Assembly: GCA_900314885.1 (NCBI GenBank)
Contig: OMWY01000018.1
Location: 1-43,665, forward strand
Reading direction: 5' to 3'
Length of the DNA stretch: 43,665 nt
Source: an uncultured Eubacteriales bacterium
Lineage (GTDB): Bacteria; Bacillota; Clostridia; Lachnospirales; Lachnospiraceae
Notes under the pieces: model-generated
What the model saw: only the letters and a program-made list of their open reading frames with translations
Databases searched by the model: none
Told to the model about the DNA's origin: nothing
Position numbers and translations under genes: made by a program
Shown here: positions 29,035 through 37,349 of the stretch, in pieces
How the letters are laid out: every line of letters starts with the position of its first letter
How positions within the stretch are numbered: position 1 is the stretch's first letter

Positions 29035-30649
29035 TGACAAAAGCATCCGTAACAGAAGGATTATCTCTACGATAATCTTCTCCGTAATACAACTTTTAAC
29101 TCTTATTTCGCCCTTTATTATGGGAAGGATAATTGATGATTATATCCCTAATAACAAGGTGAAATACGTTTGTCTTGGAATCGCTCTTTTTGTAGCTATT
29201 CCATTTGTAAGTATTATATTACAGACAGTTTATAACTATTTTACTATAAAGTATGTGCGCAAGAAGGGCAATGAATACTCCATAAAAATAATGAAAAATC
29301 TTGTATACAGAGAAATGTCCTTTTTTGATAAGGAGAATTCACTGGAACTGCTTTCTTATGCATCTAAGGAAATAGTTGACTATGTAAATTTTGAAGTGGC
29401 TGAGTTAAGCCAGTATTATGTTAATATAATACTGGCAATAGCTACATTTATCACTCTCCTTACAATTAATCCGTATCTTGCCATGATACAGTTAATATAT
29501 TTACCTGTGGCAAAATATCCGATTAAGAAGATTGGTGGTAGCGCTGAGAAGGAAATAAAAGAGGTTGTAACGAAGAATGCGGAAAATAACCAGATAAAGG
29601 GCGACACTTTTAAAGCTATAGAATATGTAAAATTAAATCAGCTTGAAAAAGAGAAGATTGGTGAAGTTGAGAAAAATAACGACGCTATTAACGCTGTCTG
29701 GGGTAAGGTTGCTGCCCTAGATACACTCAGTGGAATCTGGACAGGTGGCTTTGCGACGGTACTGTTTACAGGAGTGACCTTTGGTCTTGGCGCCCTTCTA
29801 ATTATGAATGGCAGAGGACTGACAGTAGGTAAGCTGGTTTCAGTAATTACTTACTGTGGTGTGCTGTATTCCTGTATAAATACATTACTGCAGACGGATA
29901 TAAGCAAGGCTAAGAATAACAGTGAGTATGAGAAGGTATTTTCTTTTCTTGATATGGAAGGGGAAAGAGAAGATAACGAAGGCAAGGTTCCATTTAATAT
30001 GAATAGAGGAATTTATTGCAAAAATCTAACCTTTTCATATCCTGATAAGGACCCGATTCTGAAAGACGTTAATTTATCCTTCAACCAGGGAGAATGGACC
30101 GGTATAGTCGGACCATCCGGAAGCGGTAAATCGACATTGCTAAAGCTAATGTGTAAGCTTTACGAAGCCCCGAGAGGAGAGTTATATATCGATGATACTG
30201 ACATAAATGATATTAACGCTTTCTCGATAAGGGAAAATGTAGCTAAAATAAGCCAGGACATATTCCTATTTCCGGGGACAATTCTTGAGAATATGAAACT
30301 TGTCTGCCGATCGGCTACACTTGAAGAGATAAATCGAGTACTGGATATTGCTTGCCTGTCGGATTTTATTGCGAGATTATCAAATGGTATTAAAACTGAC
30401 GTAGGCGAAGCCGGAAAACTTATCAGCGGTGGAGAGAAGCAGCGCCTGTCGATAGCCATTGGCCTCCTAAGGAAAACAAAGGTCTTGTTACTTGATGAAG
30501 TATCATCTAGCCTTGATTCCGAAACAGAGGAAAAGCTCGCTCGGAATCTGCATGGACTTGCTAAGGAAGGATATACCATAATATCCATAAGCCATAAGCG
30601 CGAGTTCCTGACCTATGCCGATAAGATAATAGACTTCGGAGAGAACTAA
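29024..30649 (+). CDS. ABC exporter subunit, partner of the preceding half-transporter
   Basis: The 541-residue protein has a membrane domain (STIIFSVIQLLTLISPFIMG, later IWTGGFATVLFTGVTFGLGA) and a complete ATPase domain: Walker A GPSGSGKST, Q-loop ISQDIFLFPG (Q411), signature LISGGEKQRLSIA (from 467), Walker B VLLLDEVSSSLD and H-loop SISHKRE. It overlaps the preceding exporter gene by 11 bp, so a heterodimer is likely. Both ATP sites seem able to work. Cargo is unknown; a peptide or lipid is plausible given the HTH-TPR regulator. No C39 peptidase domain is present in either subunit. Confidence 0.92.
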   Translation: MMINDKSIRNRRIISTIIFSVIQLLTLISPFIMGRIIDDYIPNNKVKYVCLGIALFVAIPFVSIILQTVYNYFTIKYVRKKGNEYSIKIMKNLVYREMSFFDKENSLELLSYASKEIVDYVNFEVAELSQYYVNIILAIATFITLLTINPYLAMIQLIYLPVAKYPIKKIGGSAEKEIKEVVTKNAENNQIKGDTFKAIEYVKLNQLEKEKIGEVEKNNDAINAVWGKVAALDTLSGIWTGGFATVLFTGVTFGLGALLIMNGRGLTVGKLVSVITYCGVLYSCINTLLQTDISKAKNNSEYEKVFSFLDMEGEREDNEGKVPFNMNRGIYCKNLTFSYPDKDPILKDVNLSFNQGEWTGIVGPSGSGKSTLLKLMCKLYEAPRGELYIDDTDINDINAFSIRENVAKISQDIFLFPGTILENMKLVCRSATLEEINRVLDIACLSDFIARLSNGIKTDVGEAGKLISGGEKQRLSIAIGLLRKTKVLLLDEVSSSLDSETEEKLARNLHGLAKEGYTIISISHKREFLTYADKIIDFGEN

Positions 30650-30652
30650 GAA

Positions 30653-30699
30653 TCCTGAGACAGTCACCAGCAGCAAAGCTGCGAGTGACTGACACGGGA
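30653..30699. repeat. Intergenic palindromic repeat, copy 2 (inverted)
   Basis: The reverse complement of this 47-nt stretch aligns with 21268-21315: both begin TCCCGTGTC, have CAGC-NNN-GCTG at the centre, then GGTG and a GGA end. The loop differs (TTT against GAA) and arms have matching changes. Here it lies just after the second ABC gene and may terminate it. Confidence 0.6.
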
Positions 30700-30723
30700 T
30701 TGATAAGCGCCCAAATAAATATG

Positions 30724-30770
30724 TTGACAGAAGGATAACTTTGTGATATAATACATACTAACGGTATGTA
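30724..30770 (+). promoter_or_regulatory. Consensus promoter and TetR operator, site 1
   Basis: TTGACA (30724-30729), 17 bp, TATAAT (30747-30752) is a full sigma-A consensus with an extended TG. Overlapping its end is TACATAC-TAACG-GTATGTA (30752-30770), an inverted repeat that recurs before the next gene at 31452-31470. The very strong promoter with an operator on top fits a self-repressed TetR gene. Confidence 0.85.
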
Positions 30771-30781
30771 AGGAGGCGTAC

Positions 30782-31417
30782 ATGGCAAGAAACAAGTATC
30801 CGGAACAGACGGTCGAGATGATTTTGGATGTGGCTGAACGCCTGTTTCTTGAAAAAGGTTATGAGAAGACTACCATTCAGGATATAGTGGACAATATGAA
30901 TGGTATGACGAAAGGAGCAATCTACCATCATTTTAAGGGGAAGGAAGAGATTCTTACGGCAGTTGAGAGCAGAATCACACTGAGAGAAAATCCCTTCGAA
31001 ACCGTAAAAGATGATAAGAGTCTTAGCGGACTCGAGAAACTTCGTAAAGTAATAAACAATAATCAGGCAAGGCAGTCAGATAAGGATAACAGGAAGATAA
31101 GCAGTGAGATGCTCCCACTCCTTGAGAATCCGCAGTTACTTGCTAACATAATAGAGTCAAATCGGACATACCTCTCCCCAAAGTTCTATGAACTTCTGGA
31201 GGAAGGCAGGAAGGATGGCTCTATTAAGACAGAGTACACTAAGGAGATATCCGAACTGATACCCTTGCTTGAGATATGGCTCATGCCATCAGTGTATCCC
31301 GCGACAAGTGATGAAATCAAACATAAGTTGGAATTTATTATGGAGATTTTTAACAAGCTCGGGGTACCTCTGTTTGACGATAAGTTCATACATGATGCTA
31401 TCGCAACATTAGAGTGA
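30782..31417 (+). CDS. TetR-family transcriptional regulator
   Basis: The 211-residue protein has a TetR HTH (VEMILDVAERLFLEKGYEKT, then NMNGMTKGAIYHHFKGKEEI, near 12-60) and a helical ligand domain with EMLPLLENPQLLANIIESNR. AAGGAGG precedes the ATG. It stands between two copies of the same inverted-repeat operator, one on its own promoter and one before the broken ABC gene at 31488, so it probably represses itself and that exporter gene. The effector is unknown; regulators of this kind often answer to the exporter's substrate. Confidence 0.9.
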   Translation: MARNKYPEQTVEMILDVAERLFLEKGYEKTTIQDIVDNMNGMTKGAIYHHFKGKEEILTAVESRITLRENPFETVKDDKSLSGLEKLRKVINNNQARQSDKDNRKISSEMLPLLENPQLLANIIESNRTYLSPKFYELLEEGRKDGSIKTEYTKEISELIPLLEIWLMPSVYPATSDEIKHKLEFIMEIFNKLGVPLFDDKFIHDAIATLE

Positions 31418-31451
31418 AATTGCCCGAAAAGGGCATTATATTTTATACAAA

Positions 31452-31470
31452 TACATACCAAGGGTATGAA
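31452..31470 (+). promoter_or_regulatory. TetR operator, site 2
   Basis: TACATAC-CAAGG-GTATG repeats the core of the operator at 30752-30770 (CATAC, 5 bp, GTATG). A possible promoter (TTGCCC 31420-31425, TATACA near 31444) precedes it. A small TGCCC-GAAAA-GGGCA hairpin (31421-31435) also lies here, after the TetR stop. Confidence 0.72.
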
Positions 31471-31487
31471 AATGAAAGGAGTCATTT

Positions 31488-32574
31488 ATGACAAAAGTAT
31501 TTTTTAAGGGGAACAAGGTTAGTTTTGCATTGACTATGTTCTTTACTGTAATTCAGAGTGTGGTCGCGCTTACATTGTCTCTGATTCTTAAGGAGATGAT
31601 GAATACCATTTCCGGGACGGAAAATGCCAAATCGCTGCCGGAGATAGCTATGATGATCGGTACTTTCTTTATTGCCTTTACAGTTCTTTACATTGCGCTC
31701 GCTTGTAAACCTTATGAACTATATTGTTTCTCCTATTTCTACGTTACCATCACTTTTAGCTTCAGTGAAATCCTCAAAAGGACTTATAGAAAAGCTTGAA
31801 AATAGCCTGAAGGAGGAAGAAAATACTGAGAGGACAGAAGAGTGTAATGTAAAGGTTGACAATGGAATAGAAATAAAGAACTTATCATTTGGATATGAAG
31901 AAGGAAAAGAAGTTCTTCATGATATTTCACTTAAGTTTGAACCGGGAAAAAGTTATGTTATTGTCGGTAATTCCGGAAGCGGAAAATCAACATTGCTTTC
32001 ACTGTTAAAGGGTGGCAATGATAATTATACCGGAAGTATAACTTTAGATGGAAAGAATATTAAAAACATAACATATTCAAGCCTGTTTGCGCTGGTATCA
32101 GATGTAGAACAGAATGTATTTGTTTTTGACGCTCCGGTAAGAGATAATATAACAATGTTCAAATCCTTCCCTGATAAAGAAGTGAAAGAAGCGGAGGAAA
32201 GATCAAATCTTCTTAAATTAGTAAGTGACAAGGGCGATTTATTTAAATGCGGTGAAAACGGAAAATTCCTTTCCGGTGGCGAAAAGCAGAGAATATCAAT
32301 AGCGCGTGCGCTACTGAAAAAATCCGGAATAATTATTGCGGATGAGCCTTGGGCCGCGCTCGATAAGGAAAACTCCTATTTGATCGCAAAGGATCTTACA
32401 GGAATTGACGATGCTATAAAGATAGTTGTCTCACATGCCCTTGATAAAAAAATTCTTAGCCAGTTTGATGAGATAATAGCGCTACGTGATGGAAAGGTCG
32501 AGGAGACCGGTACATTTGACGAATTAATTAACAGCAGAGGATATTTCTCAGCCCTATATACAGTAGCGCAATAA
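31488..32574 (+). pseudogene. Collapsed ABC exporter gene (membrane domain mostly deleted)
   Basis: The first 70 or so codons give the first membrane helices of an exporter (KVSFALTMFFTVIQSVVALT, then MIGTFFIAFTVLYIAL). Near 31695-31712 the reading frame must change, and the sequence resumes at the last membrane helix and linker (SLVNLMNYIVSPISTLPSLL, then KGLIEKLE). About 200 residues of membrane domain are missing. The ATPase part is complete: Walker A VGNSGSGKSTLL, signature LSGGEKQRISIARAL, Walker B IIIADEPWAALD, and VSHALDK. A TetR operator and AAAGGAG precede the start. An ATPase fragment could still be made from 31672, but transport is lost. Confidence 0.85.
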
Positions 32575-32583
32575 TGAATTTAA

Positions 32584-32607
32584 GTCCGGCATTAAGCCGG
32601 GCTTTTT
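32584..32607 (+). terminator. Terminator after the collapsed ABC gene
   Basis: GTCCGGC and GCCGGGC pair around ATTAA with CTTTTT following. It ends the TetR-ABC unit. The next 720 bases (to 33328) hold only relics and operators listed separately. Confidence 0.8.
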
Positions 32608-32670
32608 AAATTGCTTCATGAAATTTCGGATAGAAATAAACACTTAACTTGTCCGGCCACAGGCATTTTG

Positions 32671-32781
32671 TTATTTATTCAGTGAGTAGAAGGCATATCT
32701 ACCGGTACCGATTGAATTTAATTTATTATCTTCTTCCTTCTCAAGTATTATATTTAGCGATATATTATCGCCTTCTTTAAC
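32671..32781 (-). pseudogene. Possible C-terminal relic of an unknown gene
   Basis: On the minus strand 36 codons read VKEGDNISLNIILEKEED and end with GTGRYAFYSLNK and a stop. There is no start codon, and a stop lies directly upstream. The composition is protein-like and the frame ends cleanly. I do not recognise the family. It may be what is left of a gene that once faced the operators at 32795-32852. Confidence 0.3.
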
Positions 32782-32794
32782 TCAATGCTAACAC

Positions 32795-32852
32795 AACTCA
32801 ACTCAAATGTCGAGTTAAAAATGATAATACAACTCGATTGTTGAGTTGAGTT
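32795..32852. promoter_or_regulatory. Long inverted repeat of a lost efflux-type operon
   Basis: A 22-nt arm (32795-32816) starting AACTCAACTCAA and ending CGAGTT is matched in inverse orientation at 32831-32852, with about 19 of 22 positions paired. Each arm holds its own short AACTC/GAGTT symmetry. TTGACA (32862-32867) lies just downstream. This is the look of a tandem operator for a MarR- or TetR-type repressor, but no intact regulator is adjacent. Confidence 0.5.
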
Positions 32853-32894
32853 ATAAAGATGTTGACAAAAGACTTCAATCGTGTGCCACTATAG

Positions 32895-33107
32895 CGTGCC
32901 CTCCTTGCGAGACCTAAGATAATATTCGCTGATGAACCTACAGGAAATCTTGACAAGAAGACCGGTGATGACACCATGAACCTTTTGAGATCCTGCTCCG
33001 CAAAATACGGTCAGACACTGATAGTTGTAACCCACAATCCTGAAATAGCTGACAGCACGGATAAGAAACTCGTCATTGAGGACGGAAAGATAGTGGGTCA
33101 GCCTTGA
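32895..33107 (+). pseudogene. C-terminal fragment of a MacB/LolD-type ABC ATPase
   Basis: Seventy codons read RALLARPKIIFADEPTGNLD, then KKTGDDTMNLLRSCS, IVVTHNPEIA and VIEDGKIVGQP before the stop. This is the Walker B, D-loop and H-loop end of an ATPase of the LolD/MacB or FtsE group. Walker A, Q-loop and signature are gone, and a stop codon stands directly upstream. The fragment follows the orphan operator at 32795-32852 and TTGACA at 32862, which suggests that an operator-controlled exporter operon was deleted here. Confidence 0.85.
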
Positions 33108-33129
33108 TCGGTACAATGTGCTATAGGCG

Positions 33130-33170
33130 GTATAGTGAAAATATTTTCAGTGAAAAAATTTTCACTATAC
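33130..33170. repeat. Perfect 12-bp inverted repeat
   Basis: GTATAGTGAAAA (33130-33141) and TTTTCACTATAC (33159-33170) are perfect arms with a further AGTGAAAA copy in the 17-bp loop. It lies 22 bp after the ATPase relic. It may be a terminator, an operator, or the edge of a lost element. The remaining bases to 33328 show nothing else clear. Confidence 0.55.
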
Positions 33171-33328
33171 TTATTATTGTAGGGCCTTGTTAAAAATTGG
33201 AGTTCAGCTTATAAACCTATAGATGGCAACGAACTTTACAGGTAAAAAGATATTGCAATTATTTTTCATATATGTTACCATTTAATTTGTGGCATGACCA
33301 CAGAAAAAGGTTAAATGGAGGATTACCT

Positions 33329-33973
33329 ATGAAAAGATCAAAGAAGATTGTGACTACAGTGCTTGCGGGAGTTATGATGGCAGCTGCACTGCCTTTCGCG
33401 ACGCCGGTATCCGCAGCAGCGGCAGACGGAACTAAGATCTGCAAGATTTCAGACGGAGCATGCGTCTACAACGGACATTTATATTATGTCTACACTGAGA
33501 GCGGCTTATCATGGGAATCGGCAAAGGAGCGGTGCGAAGCCTTAGGAGGACATCTCGTTACGATTACCTCTTTTGGTGAGCAGGCATTTATCGAATCTAT
33601 AAATGGCGGGAAAAACAGGTGGATAGGCGCTTGTCGGTAAGCGGATGGATTGGATAGCTGGAACTGGGATAGCGCTGAGCCACTTAAGAAGCCGGCTAAG
33701 ACAACAATCATTTCCTTAGCGAATAATAAAGCAGGTAAGCTTACGGTTACATGGAAGCAGAAGAGTAAAATATCCGGCTACCATGTTCAATACGCTGAAG
33801 ACAAGGCTTTTAAGGGCGATAAGACAACAAGAACCGTAAATAAAGACACGAATACAAGCTATATATTTTCAGGCCTCGAAAAAGGAAAGACCTACTACGT
33901 CCGTGTCCGTACCTATAACGGAAGCAAGCGTTCATCCTGGAGCGCGGTAAAGAAAATTATAATAACAAAGTAA
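33329..33973 (+). pseudogene. Secreted C-type-lectin/Fn3 protein interrupted by a stop codon
   Basis: GGAGG precedes ATG 33329, which opens a signal peptide (MKRSKKIVTTVLAGVMMAAA, ending near VSAAAADG). A C-type lectin-like domain follows: YNGHLYYVYTESGLSWESAK, RCEALGGHLVTITS, NRWIGA. An in-frame TAA at 33638-33640 stops it. The same frame continues with SWNWDSAEP and a fibronectin type III domain (KAGKLTVTWKQKSKISGYHV, TYYVRVRTYNGSKRSSWSAV) to 33973. The lectin core between WIGA and WNWDSAEP is too short, so an internal deletion joins the stop. It was probably a carbohydrate-binding surface protein. Confidence 0.75.
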
Positions 33974-33999
33974 GATAAGGTATCTATGTAGATTGACGT

Positions 34000-34048
34000 A
34001 ATCCCGTCTTTATGGTAGAATTTATCATAAAGATGGGATTTTGTTTTT
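34000..34048 (+). terminator. Long hairpin terminator after the lectin/Fn3 gene
   Basis: AATCCCGTCTTTATG (34000-34014) pairs with CATAAAGATGGGATT (34026-34040) with one G-T pair, then TTGTTTTT. It separates the broken surface protein from the ATPase gene 14 bp downstream of the T-run. Confidence 0.82.
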
Positions 34049-34061
34049 AAGGAGATAAGCT

Positions 34062-35759
34062 ATGAAGAATTTACCGACAGGTATAGATGACTTTAAACTC
34101 TTGAGGACTGAAGATTATTATTATGTAGATAAAACTATGCTTTTAAAGCAATTCCAACCGGGGAAGGTATTGCTCTATACGAGACCGCGCCGCTTTGGCA
34201 AGACTTTAAATATGAGCATGCTAAAGAACTTCTTTGAAATAGGGAGTGATTCGTCGCTATTTGAAGGGCTAGAGATAGCTAAGGATAGAGTGTTTTGTGA
34301 AGGTCACCTTGGAAAGTACCCTGTGATATCCATTTCACTAAAAAGGGTTGACGGAAATACATTTGATGAAGCTTTTGGAAAGCTTTGCGATGTTATAGGT
34401 GGGGAAGCTGAGAGATTTGCCTTCCTGCTTGATAGTTCGAAACTTTCAGATGGTGATAAAGAGGATTACAGGAAGTTAATTAAACGTGAACCTGGCTCAC
34501 TGACATATTATTCTATACCTGCCAATATTCTGACTGGCAGTTTACAGAAGCTCTCGTTATTGCTGAGTAAGCATTACGGAATGAACACTGTAATCTTGAT
34601 AGACGAATATGATGTACCCCTTGATAAAGCTCACGACCATGGCTATTATGATGAAATGGTAGGCATAATCAGAAGTATGTTCCATGACGCCTTAAAAACG
34701 AATAGCAGTCTGGCTTTTGCTGTACTTACCGGCTGTCTTCGTGTATCAAAGGAGAGTATATTTACGGGCTTAAACAACTTGGATGTATATAGTATCAGCG
34801 ACTTGGAATGTGATGACCTGTTTGGATTTAACGAATTGGAAGTGAATAAGCTATTACAGGATTACGATTTGTCGGATAAAAAGCCTGATGTTAAGGCCTG
34901 GTATGATGGCTATAAATTTGGGAAAAAGGATATTTATTGCCCTTGGGATGTCCTGAAATATGTTGAGAAGCATTTAAGCGACAGAGAGCTTGAACCACAG
35001 AACTACTGGGCCAATTCAAGTGGAAATGATCTGGTTCGTGAGTTCGTGGACATCTCGACAGAAACTACGACTGATGAACTTGAGAGACTCGTTGCAGGTG
35101 AGAAGGTCGAAAAGCGAATAAATGAGAATTTAACATACAGAGATCTTGACGGAAGTATTGATAACCTCTGGGGGATTCTTTACGCTACGGGGTATCTTAC
35201 AGGAACCTGCGGCACTGATAATATATACACTCTATGGATTCCTAATAAAGAAGTCCGTCAGATTTACGAAGAGGATATTTTAAAATGGTTTGATGACCGG
35301 GTTAAAAGAGATACTGAATCCGCCACGAAGTTTTATTATGCCTGCTTAAACGGTGAATCAGCTGAAATGAATAAGGTCCTGAATAAGTTATTGAGGAAGT
35401 TGGTTAGTGTAAGAGATACATTCGCAAGAAAAGACCTGAAGGAAAACTTTTACCATGGTTTCATCTTAGGTCTCCTGTCGCAGTTTGGAGATATTCAGAG
35501 CAACAGGGAAGGTGGCAACGGTTTTTCGGATATTACGATAGTAAATGATAAGATGAATAAGGCAGCCATCCTCGAGCTTAAATACTCAGAGACAGAGGGC
35601 ATGCAGGCAATGGAAACGGTCTGCGATGAAGCACTTAAGCAGATAGAAGATAAGAACTATGCAGAAGACCTGATCTTATCAGGGTATGACAGCATATACA
35701 AGTACGGAATCTCGTTTAACAAGAAGCGGAGCTTTGTGAAAATGGCCCAATACAAGTGA
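34062..35759 (+). CDS. AAA-ATPase-like protein with PD-(D/E)XK nuclease domain
   Basis: The 565-residue protein starts MKNLPTGIDDFKLLRTEDYY with the family's YVDKT motif, and has a P-loop variant RPRRFGKTLNMSML (near 45) and Walker B VILIDEYDVPLDKA (near 180). The C-terminal part, about 440-545, has ITIVNDK then AAILELKYS (near 500), the D and E-x-K of a PD-(D/E)XK fold. This is the AAA-ATPase_like plus PDDEXK_9 architecture, common in many copies in gut Clostridia and Bacteroidetes and of unknown role. It is the only intact long gene in the decay zone. AAGGAG precedes the ATG. Confidence 0.9.
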   Translation: MKNLPTGIDDFKLLRTEDYYYVDKTMLLKQFQPGKVLLYTRPRRFGKTLNMSMLKNFFEIGSDSSLFEGLEIAKDRVFCEGHLGKYPVISISLKRVDGNTFDEAFGKLCDVIGGEAERFAFLLDSSKLSDGDKEDYRKLIKREPGSLTYYSIPANILTGSLQKLSLLLSKHYGMNTVILIDEYDVPLDKAHDHGYYDEMVGIIRSMFHDALKTNSSLAFAVLTGCLRVSKESIFTGLNNLDVYSISDLECDDLFGFNELEVNKLLQDYDLSDKKPDVKAWYDGYKFGKKDIYCPWDVLKYVEKHLSDRELEPQNYWANSSGNDLVREFVDISTETTTDELERLVAGEKVEKRINENLTYRDLDGSIDNLWGILYATGYLTGTCGTDNIYTLWIPNKEVRQIYEEDILKWFDDRVKRDTESATKFYYACLNGESAEMNKVLNKLLRKLVSVRDTFARKDLKENFYHGFILGLLSQFGDIQSNREGGNGFSDITIVNDKMNKAAILELKYSETEGMQAMETVCDEALKQIEDKNYAEDLILSGYDSIYKYGISFNKKRSFVKMAQYK

Positions 35760-35802
35760 ATGTTTTAACAGATAATAAATTTAAACAAAATGGAGTAGAG
35801 AC

Positions 35803-36855
35803 ATGAAAAAAATATTAATGAAGAGGGATCCGTATCTGATTCTGTATTTTATTATGCAGCCCTTGGCTGCTATTTGCGATGTTCTGAGTGCCAAGGCGCT
35901 CGCGGATGCTGTTGATTTTGCGATTAGGGGGAGATTGGATGGCATTTTTAGATATATTATGGCTTTTGCTGCCTTAATCGCGGTTAGCTTTATCGTGGAG
36001 CTTACACATAACCGGCTTCTATGGAAACTGTTTGGTTCAAGAACTATAGCTCTCAGAAAAGAATGCCATAGAAAACTCCTCTATATGCCATATAGGAGCT
36101 TTATGAAAAAGAATACCGGTGAACATATTTCTAATCTTACGGAAGATGTGGAGCAGGTTGTGGACGGGTATTTTATTACAATACTTAACATGTACTACGA
36201 CATTGTTATTTTCGCAATTACTTTTATTGCTCTGCTTTATATTAATCCGCTTATAGGAGTTTTTGCGCTTGTGATAAGCTTACTTCAGTCATTAGTCCCG
36301 GTTATTGGCGCAAAGAAGCAGGAATTGGCCGGTGAAGAGGCTTCTGACGCATCAGAAGAACATATAAAGTCTTTAAGAGAAACAGTATCGGCCTTTGCTA
36401 CCGGAAGGACCTTTCATATAGAGGACAAGCTTGCGAGTCGGTATGACAGGTCCCAGAAAAAGCCTTACGAGAGATATGACTTATATGACCCAGGAGCCTG
36501 CGATATTTAACGACACTATTTTTAATAATGTTACCTTGTATGAGGACTATTCTAAGGAAGTGGTGAATAATGCGCTATAAAGATCTTCCTGAAGGACTTG
36601 AGACCGTTATAGGTGAAGATGGCGTAAATCTTTCCGGTGGTCAGAAGCAGAGAATAGCGCTTGCGAGATCATTTGTAAGAAACGCTAAAATCATTCTTCT
36701 TGATGAGAGCACTTCGCATCTCGACCCGGAAACAGCCGCCGGAATAGAAGATACCGTACTTTCGCTTAAGGATACAACCGTGCTCCTTGTATCTCACAAC
36801 GCAACGGAAACACTGAGAATAGGAGCGGATAAGGTACTTGTGATGGAGGGTGGCA
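35803..36855 (+). pseudogene. Collapsed ABC exporter gene, first of two
   Basis: An intact start gives most of a membrane domain (RDPYLILYFIMQPLAAICDV through FVIELTHN-like SFIVELTHN to FALVISLLQSLVPVIGAKKQ). At about 36480 the frame breaks, and MTQEPAIFNDTIFNNVTLYE (36485 onward, another frame) supplies only the Q-loop part of the ATPase. The frame breaks again near 36575 and continues as LPEGLETVIGEDGVNLSGGQ, KIILLDESTSHLDPE and LLVSHNATE. Walker A is absent. So at least two deletions or shifts removed the P-loop; the protein cannot work. The third frame runs on into the next relic. Confidence 0.85.
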
Positions 36856-37233
36856 CAAAAGTAGCATGCGCCTTTGCGCTCTCTTCGGCAATCGATTACG
36901 CAATGACCGGAAAGTTAACCGACATAGGAAAATATGTTATAACATTCGCTGCCTTAATACTTGCGAGCTTCCTTGCTGACGCGGCAGATCAGTGGCTGCT
37001 TTGGAAGGTGCATGAGACCAGGTCGGCAGCCTTAAGAGGAGATGCCCTTAAAAAGCTTCTCATGATGCCGTTCAATAAGTTTGCCGAAAAATCATCCTCG
37101 GATTATATATCGAATATTACTGAGGATGTAGATGAAATATCAAAGTATTATTTCAGAACATACCTATACATGTTTGGAGACTTGAAGCGGATCAGGTACT
37201 GGTAATGGAGAATGGAACTATAAAAGCAGCGTA
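36856..37233 (+). pseudogene. Collapsed ABC exporter gene, second of two
   Basis: Straight after the first relic's VLVMEGGT, in the same frame, comes the middle of another membrane domain: ALSSAIDYAMTGKLTDIGKY, FADAADQWLLWKV-like FLADAADQWLLWKVHETRSA and SSSDYISNITEDVDEISKYY. It is clearly related to the matching part of the first relic (ALADAVDFAIRGRLDGIFRY). Near 37185 it jumps, out of frame, to the last residues of an ATPase domain, DQVLVMENGTIKAA with stop at 37231-37233. All of the nucleotide-binding core is missing. No own start codon is left. Confidence 0.8.
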
Positions 37234-37242
37234 ATATTAGTA

Positions 37243-37277
37243 AAAGACAGGTGGTATAGCCACCTGTCTTTTTTTAT
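37243..37277 (+). terminator. Strong terminator ending the decay zone
   Basis: AAGACAGGTGG and CCACCTGTCTT pair perfectly around TATAG and lead into TTTTTTATTT. It survives from the original ABC operon and insulates the oxidoreductase gene. Confidence 0.92.
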
Positions 37278-37349
37278 TTCCCTCTTTTAATTTGTCTTGA
37301 GATGGGTTATAATAACTCTGTGTGAGCAAATAGAGCATAAAGGAGTATT

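Noticed and set aside
33638..33640. Programmed readthrough of the TAA in the lectin/Fn3 gene
   Set aside because: The lectin domain is also shortened around the stop, neighbouring genes are clearly broken, and no readthrough signal is visible. A pseudogene is simpler.
36570..37205. A single 211-aa fused ATPase-membrane protein
   Set aside because: The frame joins the end of one ABC ATPase domain to the middle of another exporter's membrane domain and lacks Walker A; it is a product of deletions, not a designed fusion.
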